Below, in pieces: positions 24,081-33,648 of a DNA stretch of 40,739 bases; the first letter of the stretch is position 1, and every line of letters starts with the position of its first letter. A model generated the notes under the pieces. It saw only the letters and a list, made by a program, of their open reading frames with translations. It ran no database searches and was not told the DNA's origin. Source of the stretch: Clostridia bacterium (GTDB lineage Bacteria > Bacillota > Clostridia > Christensenellales > Aristaeellaceae); NCBI GenBank assembly GCA_017620115.1, contig JAFZRB010000053.1:1-40739 (forward strand), given 5' to 3'. A program made the translations under genes and the position numbers.

Positions 24081-24875
24081 ATGCCGTTCCCCATCGATCA
24101 CGATATGCACTGCCACTCATGCCTTTCATCCTGCTCGTCTGACCCGGCGCAGTCCGCGCAGGCCATCCTGGATCACGCAAAAGCCCACGGCTACACGCTT
24201 CAATGCATCACCGACCATCTGTGGGACAATCTCGTGCCCGGCGCAAGCGGCTGGTACGCGCCCCAGGACGTGGAGCACGTGAAAAAGAATCTGCCCCTGC
24301 CGAAGGACGATCAGGTGCGGATGGTATTCGGCTGCGAGACGGAGTTCCTCGGCGGCAGCCGGCTCGGACTCGATCCCCGCCACTACGACGATTTCGATTT
24401 CATCGTCATCCCGCCGAACCACTTTCACATGAAGAACTTCGTGCGCCCCGACACATATGATACCGAGGAAAAGATCGCGGATCTTTTCGTGCGGCGGCTG
24501 GAGGAGATTTCAAACCTCGACCTGCCGTGGCGCAAGGTAGGCATCGCGCACATGGTCTGCGGGCTTATCTTCAAGGAGGGCGATCAGTATCGCGTCTACG
24601 AGCTGATCGACGAGGCGCGATTCCGCGCGGTCATGCGCAAGTTCGCCCGGCTGGGCGCCGGCATCGAAATCAACCTCTCTTCCTTCTGGCCGGACTGGAA
24701 GGCGCATGAAGACGCCATGCTGCGCCTCTACCGCCTCGCGAAGGAGGAGGGCTGCAAATTCTACCTCGCCAGCGACGCGCACCACCCCAGGGAACTGGAA
24801 CTCGTGCCCGGCCTTGCGCCCGGCGTGGTGGAGGCGCTCGGCCTGACGGAGGCGGATCGCTTCATCCTGGAATAA
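24081..24875 (+). CDS. PHP-domain phosphoesterase
   Basis: A 264-residue metal-dependent phosphoesterase of the PHP superfamily: DHDMHCHSCLSSCSS (HxH), CITDHLWDN, FGCETEF (metal Glu) and YLASDAHHPREL (Asp-His). The family includes histidinol phosphatases; there is no his operon here, so the substrate is open. AGGAGGTG lies 8 bases before the ATG, and the earlier frame covers the promoter and is discarded. Glycerol kinase follows by 34 bases, probably cotranscribed. Confidence 0.88.
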   Translation: MPFPIDHDMHCHSCLSSCSSDPAQSAQAILDHAKAHGYTLQCITDHLWDNLVPGASGWYAPQDVEHVKKNLPLPKDDQVRMVFGCETEFLGGSRLGLDPRHYDDFDFIVIPPNHFHMKNFVRPDTYDTEEKIADLFVRRLEEISNLDLPWRKVGIAHMVCGLIFKEGDQYRVYELIDEARFRAVMRKFARLGAGIEINLSSFWPDWKAHEDAMLRLYRLAKEEGCKFYLASDAHHPRELELVPGLAPGVVEALGLTEADRFILE

Positions 24876-24909
24876 GCCCCGGTCATCGCATACAGAAAAG
24901 GAGTTTATC

Positions 24910-26406
<1,497 letters not shown>

Positions 26407-26414
26407 CGATTCCA

Positions 26415-26452
26415 ACAAAACAGAGGAGAGCGCCCGCTCCCCTCTGTTTTGT
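26415..26452. terminator. Bidirectional terminator between glpK and deacetylase
   Basis: A 12-base perfect outer stem ACAAAACAGAGG/CCTCTGTTTTGT (26415-26426, 26441-26452) with an inner GAGCG/CGCTC. The A-rich and T-rich arms let it work for both converging genes. Confidence 0.88.
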
Positions 26453-26470
26453 CTGGGATTTCTTTTTTGG

Positions 26471-27529
26471 CTATTTGACGAGCTCCTCGTCGAAAAGCGC
26501 CGCCCAGGTCGCCGGGCCGCACACGCCGTCGGCGTCGAGGCCGCGGCTCTTCTGAAACGCCCGCACGGCCTCTGCGGTCTTCGCGCCATAGTAGCCGTTA
26601 TAGTTGCCGCTCAGGAAACCGAGTTCGCTCAGGCGCGCCTGAACGAGATAGACGTCGTGCAGGTAGTCCTCCAGATGCAGTATCTGCGGGAAGCGCTCGT
26701 ATTCGGTCAGCGGTTCCGGCTCCGTGTCTTCGTCCAGCTCCCAGGTTTCGTTGTCCGGCAGGCCGAACAGCTCGTTCATCGTCACAAAGGTATAGCCCAT
26801 TTTATACAGCTTCGGAACCAGCTCCTTCAGCTGAGCCAGATCGTCGGCCGTGGTGTGAAACAGCAGCACGTCGCCTGAGGCGATGTTCTGCGTGATGTAC
26901 GACGTGGACTGCAGAACGCCCACCTTGCTCCAGTACGCGATGCCGTAATAACCCAGCTGGCGCAGATAGGCGTGGGTGCGCTGGTCGTAGCGGTCGTCGC
27001 CGCCGCGCGGGCGCAGAAAGTGCATCTGGTAACTCACGCCCAGCGCCTCGCTCACCGCCCGGTTCTGCGACCAGATCTGGCGGCACATGCCCTCGTCGTC
27101 CTCATGATACAAGCCGCTGTGATCCCACGTGTGGTTTTCGATTTCAAAGCCGTCCTCCCAGGCGTCTTTCAGCGTTTCCTTCAGGAAGGAAATATTCTCG
27201 CCGATGGGAAAAATCGTCGCCGTGCCGCCGTATTTTTTAAAGAGCTTGATGATTTCGCGCAGGTTGTTCACCTGGTTGCAGTCGTCGATGGTGAACGCGA
27301 TCATCTTGCCGCGGGTTTTGGCCGAGTAAAACACCGGCAGGAATCCGTCCACGATTTCCGGCTGCACGCAGGAAGCCAGATGCTCCATGGTTTCATCGGA
27401 CGGATACACATGCGTCTGCGCCTCGGCGGGATTCACCAGATCCAGCGCGAGAAACGCTATGCTCAGCGCGCAGAGGAACGCCGCCGCGCGCCTCACCGCC
27501 CCGCGCGATACCTCTTTGATGCCATTCAT
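26471..27529 (-). CDS. Exported polysaccharide deacetylase with peptidoglycan-binding domain
   Basis: A 352-residue protein. A signal anchor or signal peptide lies at residues 14-37, then a NodB domain: TIDDC with D82/D83, metal histidines H133 and H137 in NHTWDH, and LRPRGGDDR as motif 3 (P to R at a usually conserved spot). A C-terminal PG_binding_1 repeat (about 290-350) shows LSELGFLSGNYNGYYG and AFQKSRGLDADGVCG. It probably deacetylates peptidoglycan or another cell-wall polymer outside the cell or in the spore cortex. The start is the ATG after GAGGTC. It diverges from spoIIR; a sporulation role is inferred from this. Confidence 0.88.
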   Translation of the reverse strand: MNGIKEVSRGAVRRAAAFLCALSIAFLALDLVNPAEAQTHVYPSDETMEHLASCVQPEIVDGFLPVFYSAKTRGKMIAFTIDDCNQVNNLREIIKLFKKYGGTATIFPIGENISFLKETLKDAWEDGFEIENHTWDHSGLYHEDDEGMCRQIWSQNRAVSEALGVSYQMHFLRPRGGDDRYDQRTHAYLRQLGYYGIAYWSKVGVLQSTSYITQNIASGDVLLFHTTADDLAQLKELVPKLYKMGYTFVTMNELFGLPDNETWELDEDTEPEPLTEYERFPQILHLEDYLHDVYLVQARLSELGFLSGNYNGYYGAKTAEAVRAFQKSRGLDADGVCGPATWAALFDEELVK

Positions 27530-27772
27530 AGAACAAGACCTCTTTTCATCGCCGCGTTTCCATTTGGTTTGACGTATATAATTCGACAAAGTTCATCATT
27601 GTCCTTTTTCATACATGTAAAAAGAAGGCGAACGCGCAAACGCCGCCGGAAACGCCGTAATGCCGGGGAAGTCTGCGCGCCCGTTTCTTTTTTTCATGCA
27701 AAACCGTATAATCGCCGCGCATTCGGTCCATGCTTGGCTTATAGGAATTCCTGTCAAATAGGAGGCAGAACT

Positions 27773-28318
27773 GTGAAAAGACGTCGAATTCTCGCGTGGC
27801 TGGCGCTGACAGCGGCCGGAATGCTGCTGAACATGCCGAAAACCCTCTCCGATACCCCCTGCAACGCCTATATCCGCCTGCATGTAGCAGCCAACAGCGA
27901 CAGCGCGTGGGATCAGGGCGTGAAGCTGGCCGTGCGCGACGCCGTGCGCGCGGAGGCCGCGGCCCTGCTGGCCGGCTGCGAAACAACGGAGGATGCCTGG
28001 CCGCTGCTGCAGGACAGCGCAGGCCAGATCGAAGAAGCGGCCCGCGCCGCGCTGCTCGAATGGGATCCGGACTGCGCGGCGTCCGTCTCAGCCGGCGTGT
28101 ATCCGTTTCCAGAGCGGGTTTATGACGGCGTGACGCTGCCCGCGGGCGAGTACCGGGCGATTCGCGTTTCGCTTGGCAAAGGAGAGGGCAAAAACTGGTG
28201 GTGCGTGCTGTTCCCTTCGCTTTGCCTGCCCGCGGGCGGCGACGGCGGGGAAACGGTCGTGTTTTACTCCGCCCTGGGCCGCTGGCTCGCGGGGCTGTTC
28301 GGGAGGGATGCCGCATGA
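27773..28318 (+). CDS. spoIIR: Stage II sporulation protein R
   Basis: A 181-residue secreted signalling protein made in the forespore under sigma-F that triggers SpoIIGA to process pro-sigma-E in the mother cell. N-terminal hydrophobic segment, then IRLHVAANSDSAWDQGVKLAVRDAV (residues 34-58), PAGEYRAIRVSLGKGEGKNWWCVLFP and SLC, all hallmarks. GTG start with AGGAGG 8 bases upstream. Upstream 27530-27772 holds the divergent control region; I see no convincing promoter in it. First gene of a spoIIR-sleB-ypeB string. Confidence 0.93.
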   Translation: MKRRRILAWLALTAAGMLLNMPKTLSDTPCNAYIRLHVAANSDSAWDQGVKLAVRDAVRAEAAALLAGCETTEDAWPLLQDSAGQIEEAARAALLEWDPDCAASVSAGVYPFPERVYDGVTLPAGEYRAIRVSLGKGEGKNWWCVLFPSLCLPAGGDGGETVVFYSALGRWLAGLFGRDAA

Positions 28319-29004
28319 ACAGGCGCTCGATACTGGCGCTGACGGCGCTGATTTCAGCCGCGCTGGCCCTCTCCCTCTCTGTCCTGTTTCCGGCAAGCGC
28401 CGCGGTCGTGCTCGAGGTGGGCTCCAGCGGCAGCAACGTCGCGAAAGTACAGCAGCGTCTGATTCAATTCGGCTACCTGAAGGGCGAGGCGGACGGACGC
28501 TACGGCGAAGCGACGCGGGACGCCGTTATACTGTTTCAGAAGCGCAACGGCCTGACGGTGGACGGCCGCGTGGGCGCGAGCACGGCGGCGGCGCTGGGCG
28601 TAACGCTGTCCTCGTCCTCGAGCGCAGCGGTATCGGCAACGGCGTCGGTATCGTCCGATCAGTATCTGCTCGCGCGGCTGGTGTACGCCGAGGCGCGCGG
28701 CGAATCATACAAGGGCAAGGTCGCCGTGGCGGCTGTCGTGCTGAACCGGGTGTCCTCCGCCTCGTTTCCGAACACCATTTCGGGCGTCATCTACCAGAAA
28801 GGCGCGTTTGAGTCGGTCAGCAACGGTTCCATCAACCTCACGCCGGACAGCGATTCCATCCGGGCCGCCAGGGAAGCCATGAACGGATGGGATCCGACCG
28901 GAGGATGCCTCTACTTTTACAACGCCCGCACCGTCTCCTCGTCGTCGTGGATACTGTCCCGCACCGTCAAAACCGTCATCGGCAGCCACTCCTTCGCCAC
29001 CTGA
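28315..29004 (+). CDS. sleB: Spore cortex-lytic enzyme SleB-like cell-wall hydrolase
   Basis: A 229-residue protein: signal peptide (residues 1-29), one PG_binding_1 repeat (about 33-95, VQQRLIQFGYLKGEADGRYG), a Ser-rich linker (99-113) and a Hydrolase_2 lytic transglycosylase domain with E126 in LVYAEARGES as the expected catalytic residue. SleB degrades spore cortex during germination. The start overlaps the spoIIR stop as ATGA with GGGAGGG upstream. Followed by ypeB, its normal partner. Confidence 0.93.
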   Translation: MNRRSILALTALISAALALSLSVLFPASAAVVLEVGSSGSNVAKVQQRLIQFGYLKGEADGRYGEATRDAVILFQKRNGLTVDGRVGASTAAALGVTLSSSSSAAVSATASVSSDQYLLARLVYAEARGESYKGKVAVAAVVLNRVSSASFPNTISGVIYQKGAFESVSNGSINLTPDSDSIRAAREAMNGWDPTGGCLYFYNARTVSSSSWILSRTVKTVIGSHSFAT

Positions 29005-29045
29005 CAGGGGCGTAATACCGAATCGAGCTATCCGGGAGGTCTTTT

Positions 29046-30371
29046 ATGAAGCTGTTCGTCACGCGCCGTCGGGCGCTGCAAACGACGGCCGCCGCGCTGG
29101 CGGCGCTGCTCGTCGCCTTCGTCATCTATTCGCGGGCGCAGGCCGGGAAGATCAACGCGCTGCAAACCAGCATCAGCGCGTCGTATGAGCGCGCGTTCTA
29201 CGAGACGGCGTCGCTGCTGAACAACATCGAGGTGAATCTGGAAAAGGCGCAGGTCACGGGCAGCGGCGCGCGGCGGGTTTCGCTGCTCGGCCAGATCGGC
29301 CGCGACGCCGCGAGCGCGCAGAGCAATCTGACCGCCCTTCCCGCGTCGATGGCGGCCATATCGGAATCGCTGAAATTCGTCAATCAGGTCGGCGACATCG
29401 CCGCCACATTGAGCGAACGGCCGAACGGCGATCTCTCCGAAGAGGAGATCGAGCTGCTCGCCAGGCTGCACGGCAGCTGCGTGAATTTAAACAACCTCAT
29501 CGACGGCATCGTGTCCGATATCGAGGGAGGACTGAATCCGCTGGCGAAAGCCGCGGCGGGCGCGCCGGTCATGGCGGCGGAAAACGTCGAGCTGCAGGAA
29601 ACGGAAATCGACTACCCCATCCTGCTCTATGACGGCCCCTTCTCCGACGGCCGGGGCGACGCGGTGTTCCGGGCGCTGAGCGGCGATGATATCGGCGCGG
29701 ACGAGGCGCTGCGAATCGCGCGCAGATTCATCGGCGAGGATCGCATTTCCGGCGCGTGGATCGCCGGCGAAAGCGAGATTCCCATGCCCTGTTATGAGAT
29801 CAGCGCATACACCGGCGACGGGCTGCTTTCGCTGGCAGTGTCGAAGCAGGGCGGGCATGCCGTCTATATGATGGTAGACGGCGCGGCCCGGGAACGCCTG
29901 CACTCCCAGGCCTCCCTCATCGACATGGCGGCGTCGTTTCTGAAAAGCCGCGGTTATCCGCCCGTCGAAGTGAGCTACTGGATGACCTTCGACGGGTATC
30001 TCACCGTCAATTTTGCCGCCGTACAGGATGGCGTGCTGCTCTACCCCGATCTGATCAAGGTGCAGATGAGCATGGAGAGCGGCCTGCCCGTAGGGCTGGA
30101 GGCCGTCAATTACCTCGCCAACCATGCCGAGCGCCGCCTGCCGGAGCCGAAGCTTGACGAAAATGAGGCCCGCGAAAGACTCAATTCAGCGCTTACGGCG
30201 GAACGCGGCAGGCTGTGCGTCATCCCGCTGAACAATGGCGAGGCGTTCTGCTGGGAATTCTCCGCCTCGGCGGACGGAGCGCGTTATCTCGTCTACATCG
30301 ACGCGATGACAGGCGAGGAGCGCAATATCTACCGCGTGGTGGAAGATGAAAACGGCCAGCTGGTCATCTGA
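29046..30371 (+). CDS. ypeB: Germination protein YpeB
   Basis: A 441-residue protein with one N-terminal membrane helix (about 12-28), a long helical region that begins INALQTSISASYERAFYETASLLNNIEVNLEKA, and a C-terminal set of PepSY-like repeats (ARRFIGEDRISGAW; YLVYIDAMTGEERNIYRV). YpeB holds and protects SleB in the dormant spore. GGGAGGTC lies before the ATG; 41 bases after sleB. Confidence 0.93.
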   Translation: MKLFVTRRRALQTTAAALAALLVAFVIYSRAQAGKINALQTSISASYERAFYETASLLNNIEVNLEKAQVTGSGARRVSLLGQIGRDAASAQSNLTALPASMAAISESLKFVNQVGDIAATLSERPNGDLSEEEIELLARLHGSCVNLNNLIDGIVSDIEGGLNPLAKAAAGAPVMAAENVELQETEIDYPILLYDGPFSDGRGDAVFRALSGDDIGADEALRIARRFIGEDRISGAWIAGESEIPMPCYEISAYTGDGLLSLAVSKQGGHAVYMMVDGAARERLHSQASLIDMAASFLKSRGYPPVEVSYWMTFDGYLTVNFAAVQDGVLLYPDLIKVQMSMESGLPVGLEAVNYLANHAERRLPEPKLDENEARERLNSALTAERGRLCVIPLNNGEAFCWEFSASADGARYLVYIDAMTGEERNIYRVVEDENGQLVI

Positions 30372-30411
30372 TCGATCAGCGCGCTCATGAATCGCGGCGC
30401 AGCCCGTTGGA

Positions 30412-30425
30412 AGTACATATGTTCG
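30412..30425 (+). promoter_or_regulatory. LexA-like box 1 (upstream of -35)
   Basis: AGTACATATGTTCG matches the Gram-positive SOS box CGAACATATGTTCG in 12 of 14 bases. It lies 20 bases before the -35 of the radical SAM operon. Confidence 0.55.
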
Positions 30426-30445
30426 GAATTTTACATGGCGTTCGG

Positions 30446-30473
30446 TTGATTTTTCCGCGCGTTGTGCTATAAT
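30446..30473 (+). promoter_or_regulatory. Promoter of the radical SAM repair operon
   Basis: TTGATT (30446-30451), 16-base spacer, TATAAT (30468-30473), about 45 bases before the start codon, flanked by two SOS-type boxes. Confidence 0.85.
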
Positions 30474-30481
30474 CAATATAT

Positions 30482-30495
30482 CGAACATATGTTCT
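30482..30495 (+). promoter_or_regulatory. LexA-like box 2 (over transcription start)
   Basis: CGAACATATGTTCT matches the SOS consensus CGAACNNNNGTTCG at all but the last base and sits just after the -10 box, where LexA would block RNA polymerase. Confidence 0.85.
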
Positions 30496-30519
30496 TATCC
30501 CGAGCGGAGGCGATGTATC

Positions 30520-31812
30520 ATGACAGTCATGGAAAAGCTCAGCATACTGACCGACGCCGCCAAGTACGACGCGGCCTGCACGTCCAGCGGCGTCGGGCGC
30601 GCCGCGAAAGCGGGCGGCATCGGCAATTCCATGGCCTGCGGCATCTGCCACAGTTTTTCCGCGGATGGGCGATGCATATCGCTTTTGAAGGTGCTCATGA
30701 GCAACTCCTGCGCCTATGACTGCTCCTACTGCGTCAATCGCCGCTCGAACGACACGCCGCGCGCCACCTTCACCCCGCGCGAGCTGGCCGAGCTCACCAT
30801 GGCCTTCTACCGGCGCAACTACATCGAAGGGCTTTTCCTCAGCTCCGGCGTGCTCAAAAGCCCAGACCGCACCATGGAGCTGATGATCAGAACGCTCGAA
30901 CTCCTGCGCGGCGAATACCGTTTCGGCGGCTATATCCACGCCAAGGCCATTCCCGGCACGGACGAGCGGCTCGTGCGCCGGCTGGGGCAGCTGGCCGACC
31001 GCATGAGCGTCAACCTCGAACTGCCTTCCGGGCAGAGCCTCACGCTGCTCGCGCCGGACAAGAGCCGCGAGGCTGTGCTGCGCCCGATGAACCAGATCGC
31101 GCAGGGCATCCGGCAGACGCAGAACGAGCTGACCGTCTACCGCCACACGCCGCGGTTCGTGCCCGCCGGGCAGAGCACGCAGATGATCGTGGGCGCCTCG
31201 CCTGAAACCGACCGGCAGATACTCACGCTCACGGCCGCGCTGTACAAACAATACGGTCTGAAGCGCGTGTTCTTCTCGGCCTACATGCCCGTCGTGGCCG
31301 ACAGCCGGCTGCCCGCGCTCAACACGCGGCCGCCGCTGCTGCGCGAGCACAGGCTCTATCAGGCCGACTGGCTGCTGCGCTATTACGGCTTTTCCGTCGG
31401 GGAGATCCTGGATGAGCGCCAGCCCAACTTCCATCCCCTGCTCGATCCGAAATGCAACTGGGCGGTCAACCATCCCGAATTCTTCCCGGTGGAGGTCAAC
31501 CGTGCGGACTACGAAGCGCTGCTGCGCGTGCCGGGCATCGGCGTCACCAGCGCGCGGCGCATCCTGCAGGCCAGGCGCGGCGGCCCGCTCACAGCCGAGG
31601 GCCTCCGGCGGCTGGGCGTGGTCATGAAGCGCGCGCAGTACTTCCTCACGGCCGGCGGCCATATGCCCGCGCGCGCCTCGCTCAACCGGGCGCAGCTCAT
31701 CGGCGCGCTGGCGGCCGAACGGGGCATGCGCCTTCCGGAAAACGCGCGCCAGCTCTCCTTTTTCGACACGACGGAGGAGGATCTTTCAAAATGCCTGACA
31801 GGACAAATCTGA
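30520..31812 (+). CDS. Radical SAM DNA modification/repair protein
   Basis: A 430-residue protein of the putative DNA modification/repair radical SAM family. The cluster motif CAYDCSYC binds the 4Fe-4S used to split SAM; an earlier CGICHSF precedes it. Near the C terminus LLRVPGIGVTSARRILQAR is a helix-hairpin-helix that suggests DNA binding. The partner gene overlaps by 22 bases. Two LexA-like boxes frame the promoter, supporting a DNA-damage role. The reaction is unknown. Confidence 0.92.
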   Translation: MTVMEKLSILTDAAKYDAACTSSGVGRAAKAGGIGNSMACGICHSFSADGRCISLLKVLMSNSCAYDCSYCVNRRSNDTPRATFTPRELAELTMAFYRRNYIEGLFLSSGVLKSPDRTMELMIRTLELLRGEYRFGGYIHAKAIPGTDERLVRRLGQLADRMSVNLELPSGQSLTLLAPDKSREAVLRPMNQIAQGIRQTQNELTVYRHTPRFVPAGQSTQMIVGASPETDRQILTLTAALYKQYGLKRVFFSAYMPVVADSRLPALNTRPPLLREHRLYQADWLLRYYGFSVGEILDERQPNFHPLLDPKCNWAVNHPEFFPVEVNRADYEALLRVPGIGVTSARRILQARRGGPLTAEGLRRLGVVMKRAQYFLTAGGHMPARASLNRAQLIGALAAERGMRLPENARQLSFFDTTEEDLSKCLTGQI

Positions 31813-32606
31813 TCTACCTTTACGACGGCAGCTTCGACGGGCTGCTCTCCTGCGTGTTTGAGAGCTATGCGCGGCACGAGCTGCCGGACGCCATCCTCTC
31901 CCCCGACGACGCGCAGACCATGCTGTTTGAATCGCGCCGCGTGGAGACGGACTATGCGAAATCCGAACGGGTTTTGCGCGGCATACAAATGAAGATTTCG
32001 CCCGAGGCGGCCGATTTCATCCGCATGGCGCACCTGAGCTGCGTCTTTGAGCGCGACCGGCGCATACTGATCTTCCTGAAGCTGGGTTTCTCCGTTGGCC
32101 CCGGCGTCATGAACAGGCTGGCCGACGCGCGCGTAAACGCGCTGATGAGCGGCGTGAGATACCTCGAGCGCGAGGCGCATCACTACATGGGCTTCGTGCG
32201 GTTCACGGAGATCGACGGCGTGCTGGCCTCGGTCATCCAGCCGAAGAACCGCGTGCTTCCCCTGCTCGACCCGCATTTTTCCGACCGCTTCAACGCCGAG
32301 CGCTTCATCATCCACGACGCCGCGCACCATTGCGCGCTGATGCACATGCCGGGCTGCAGCCGCATCGTGCCGATGGACGGGCTGCGCATGACGGCGTCCA
32401 GCCCGCGCGAGCTGCAAATACAGGCGCTGTGGCGCAAATTCCACCAGACCGTCGCCATCGAGGGGCGGCTGAATCCGCAGCTTCAAAGAAGCAACATGCC
32501 GCTGCGTTTCAGGCCGGAGATGACAGAATTTCAGGCGGAGCAATCCGTTGGAAGGGAGTTTGAGTATCATGAGGAAAGTGCCTGTCGGCGTCTTGGCGCA
32601 GTTTGA
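31791..32606 (+). CDS. Uracil-DNA-glycosylase-like partner (DUF4130)
   Basis: A 271-residue protein that starts MPDRTNLIYLYDGSFDGLLSC, the standard opening of the TIGR03915/DUF4130 family, which is almost always next to the radical SAM gene and has distant relation to uracil-DNA glycosylases. Later HHYMGFVRFTEIDG and LLDPHFSDRFNAERFIIHD fit. GGAGGAGG lies 10 bases before the ATG. Coupled to the gene before by a 22-base overlap. Confidence 0.9.
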   Translation: MPDRTNLIYLYDGSFDGLLSCVFESYARHELPDAILSPDDAQTMLFESRRVETDYAKSERVLRGIQMKISPEAADFIRMAHLSCVFERDRRILIFLKLGFSVGPGVMNRLADARVNALMSGVRYLEREAHHYMGFVRFTEIDGVLASVIQPKNRVLPLLDPHFSDRFNAERFIIHDAAHHCALMHMPGCSRIVPMDGLRMTASSPRELQIQALWRKFHQTVAIEGRLNPQLQRSNMPLRFRPEMTEFQAEQSVGREFEYHEESACRRLGAV

Positions 32607-32793
32607 CGCGGAGGGACGGCTGCTGCCCGTATCCGTAACATGGGAGAATGGGCGCGTCTACAGCATCGACCGCGTGCTGGGCATGCGCGTATCGCGCGCC
32701 AACAGCGAGAACCGCCGCTACGACGTGGTCATCCGCACAAAACCCGCTTATCTCTACCGCAGCGGCGACCGCTGGTACATGGAAGCCGATTAG
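32569..32793 (+). CDS. Small SOS-operon protein (DUF6504-like)
   Basis: A 74-residue protein: VPVGVLAQFDAEGRLLPVSV, then GRVYSIDRVLGMRV, AYLYRSGDRWYME. The pattern resembles short beta-rich proteins encoded beside Y-family polymerase or repair genes in Clostridia and Actinobacteria (DUF6504-like), a match made by eye. GAAGGGAG precedes the ATG, which lies 38 bases inside the end of the previous gene. Confidence 0.72.
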   Translation: MRKVPVGVLAQFDAEGRLLPVSVTWENGRVYSIDRVLGMRVSRANSENRRYDVVIRTKPAYLYRSGDRWYMEAD

Positions 32794-32814
32794 GTCCTGC
32801 GCCCCGTCGGACAT

Positions 32815-32871
32815 AACAAAACCCCGTCCCGGCCGCTTTCGCGCTCTGGGATGAGGTTTTGTTGTTTTTTT
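32815..32871 (+). terminator. Terminator of the repair operon
   Basis: AACAAAACC (32815-32823) pairs with GGTTTTGTT (32855-32863), with an inner GTCCC/GGGAT, followed by GTTTTTTT. The mirror strand also ends in TTTTGTT, so it may serve the converging gene too. Confidence 0.88.
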
Positions 32872-32894
32872 CAAACTGCGTCTGGAAGGGGTTC

Positions 32895-33557
32895 TCAAAA
32901 CCTGACGCACGCCAGAACAAGGCTCACCGCGGCGAAGAACACGCCCGTCGCCTGATTTGAGAAGATCGCCCAGTCCGTCGGCTCGCCGCCGCGCACGCTG
33001 AACTTGTGCTGAACGCGCCATGCGCTCTCCGGGAAGCACAGCATCGCGAGGCCCAGCAGCGCAATGCTGGCCATCAGGATATTCTTTCCGACATACCGCC
33101 AGACGGGATTGCCGCTCTCCAGATAGGCCTGCATTTTCCCAAACAGGTCGAACTCCGCTCGCTGGAGCTCCGTCATGCCGTCGCTCGCCGTTTGCCCGTC
33201 CGCCGTCACGGCAAAGAGCGATACCGACGCCTCCGAGCCGTCGCTGAACGTGTAGACATACGCGAAATCGCTTTCGTCGAAGCGCCGCCGGATCACCAGA
33301 TCCCCATACGTCAACTCGCCCTCCCGGCCGACTGTCGGTATTCTGCCCGGCCCGGTAAGCACCGCCTCACGGCCCAATGCGTCCGCCATGACGGCGCGGT
33401 TCTCTTCGATGCGCCGGAGCGCCAGCCGTTCGCCGCCGAATGAATAATGCGTCATCGACCAGCCAGCCAGCGCGGTGATCAGCGCCAACGCCGCCAGCGC
33501 GCAGGAGGCCGCCCATTTGAACGCGGTCCGGTCGTGATCGCGAATGAAACGGAACAT
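32895..33557 (-). CDS. Membrane protein with DUF6199-like C-terminal part
   Basis: A 220-residue protein. One membrane helix near residues 14-35, an extracytoplasmic stretch of about 120 residues, and two C-terminal helices around FPESAWRVQHKFSVRGGEPTD. That loop resembles the short DUF6199 two-helix family. Function unknown. AAAGGGG precedes the ATG of MFRFIRDHD. Confidence 0.7.
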   Translation of the reverse strand: MFRFIRDHDRTAFKWAASCALAALALITALAGWSMTHYSFGGERLALRRIEENRAVMADALGREAVLTGPGRIPTVGREGELTYGDLVIRRRFDESDFAYVYTFSDGSEASVSLFAVTADGQTASDGMTELQRAEFDLFGKMQAYLESGNPVWRYVGKNILMASIALLGLAMLCFPESAWRVQHKFSVRGGEPTDWAIFSNQATGVFFAAVSLVLACVRF

Positions 33558-33580
33558 CCGATCATCCCCTTTCTGGGGAG

Positions 33581-33609
33581 AGCGTATCACATACCGCGCC
33601 GCGCATCAA
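33581..33609 (-). promoter_or_regulatory. Promoter of the DUF6199-like gene
   Basis: Minus strand TTGATG (33604-33609), 17-base spacer, TACGCT (33581-33586), 24 bases before the start. Confidence 0.6.
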
Positions 33610-33648
33610 GCCGTTCCGCTCCAAAACCGCCTTTTCGCGTCTGAATTG

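Noticed and set aside
27690..27772. Sigma-F or sigma-A promoter for spoIIR around GTATAAT at 27706
   Set aside because: No matching -35 for sigma-A, and no acceptable sigma-F -10 at the right spacing.
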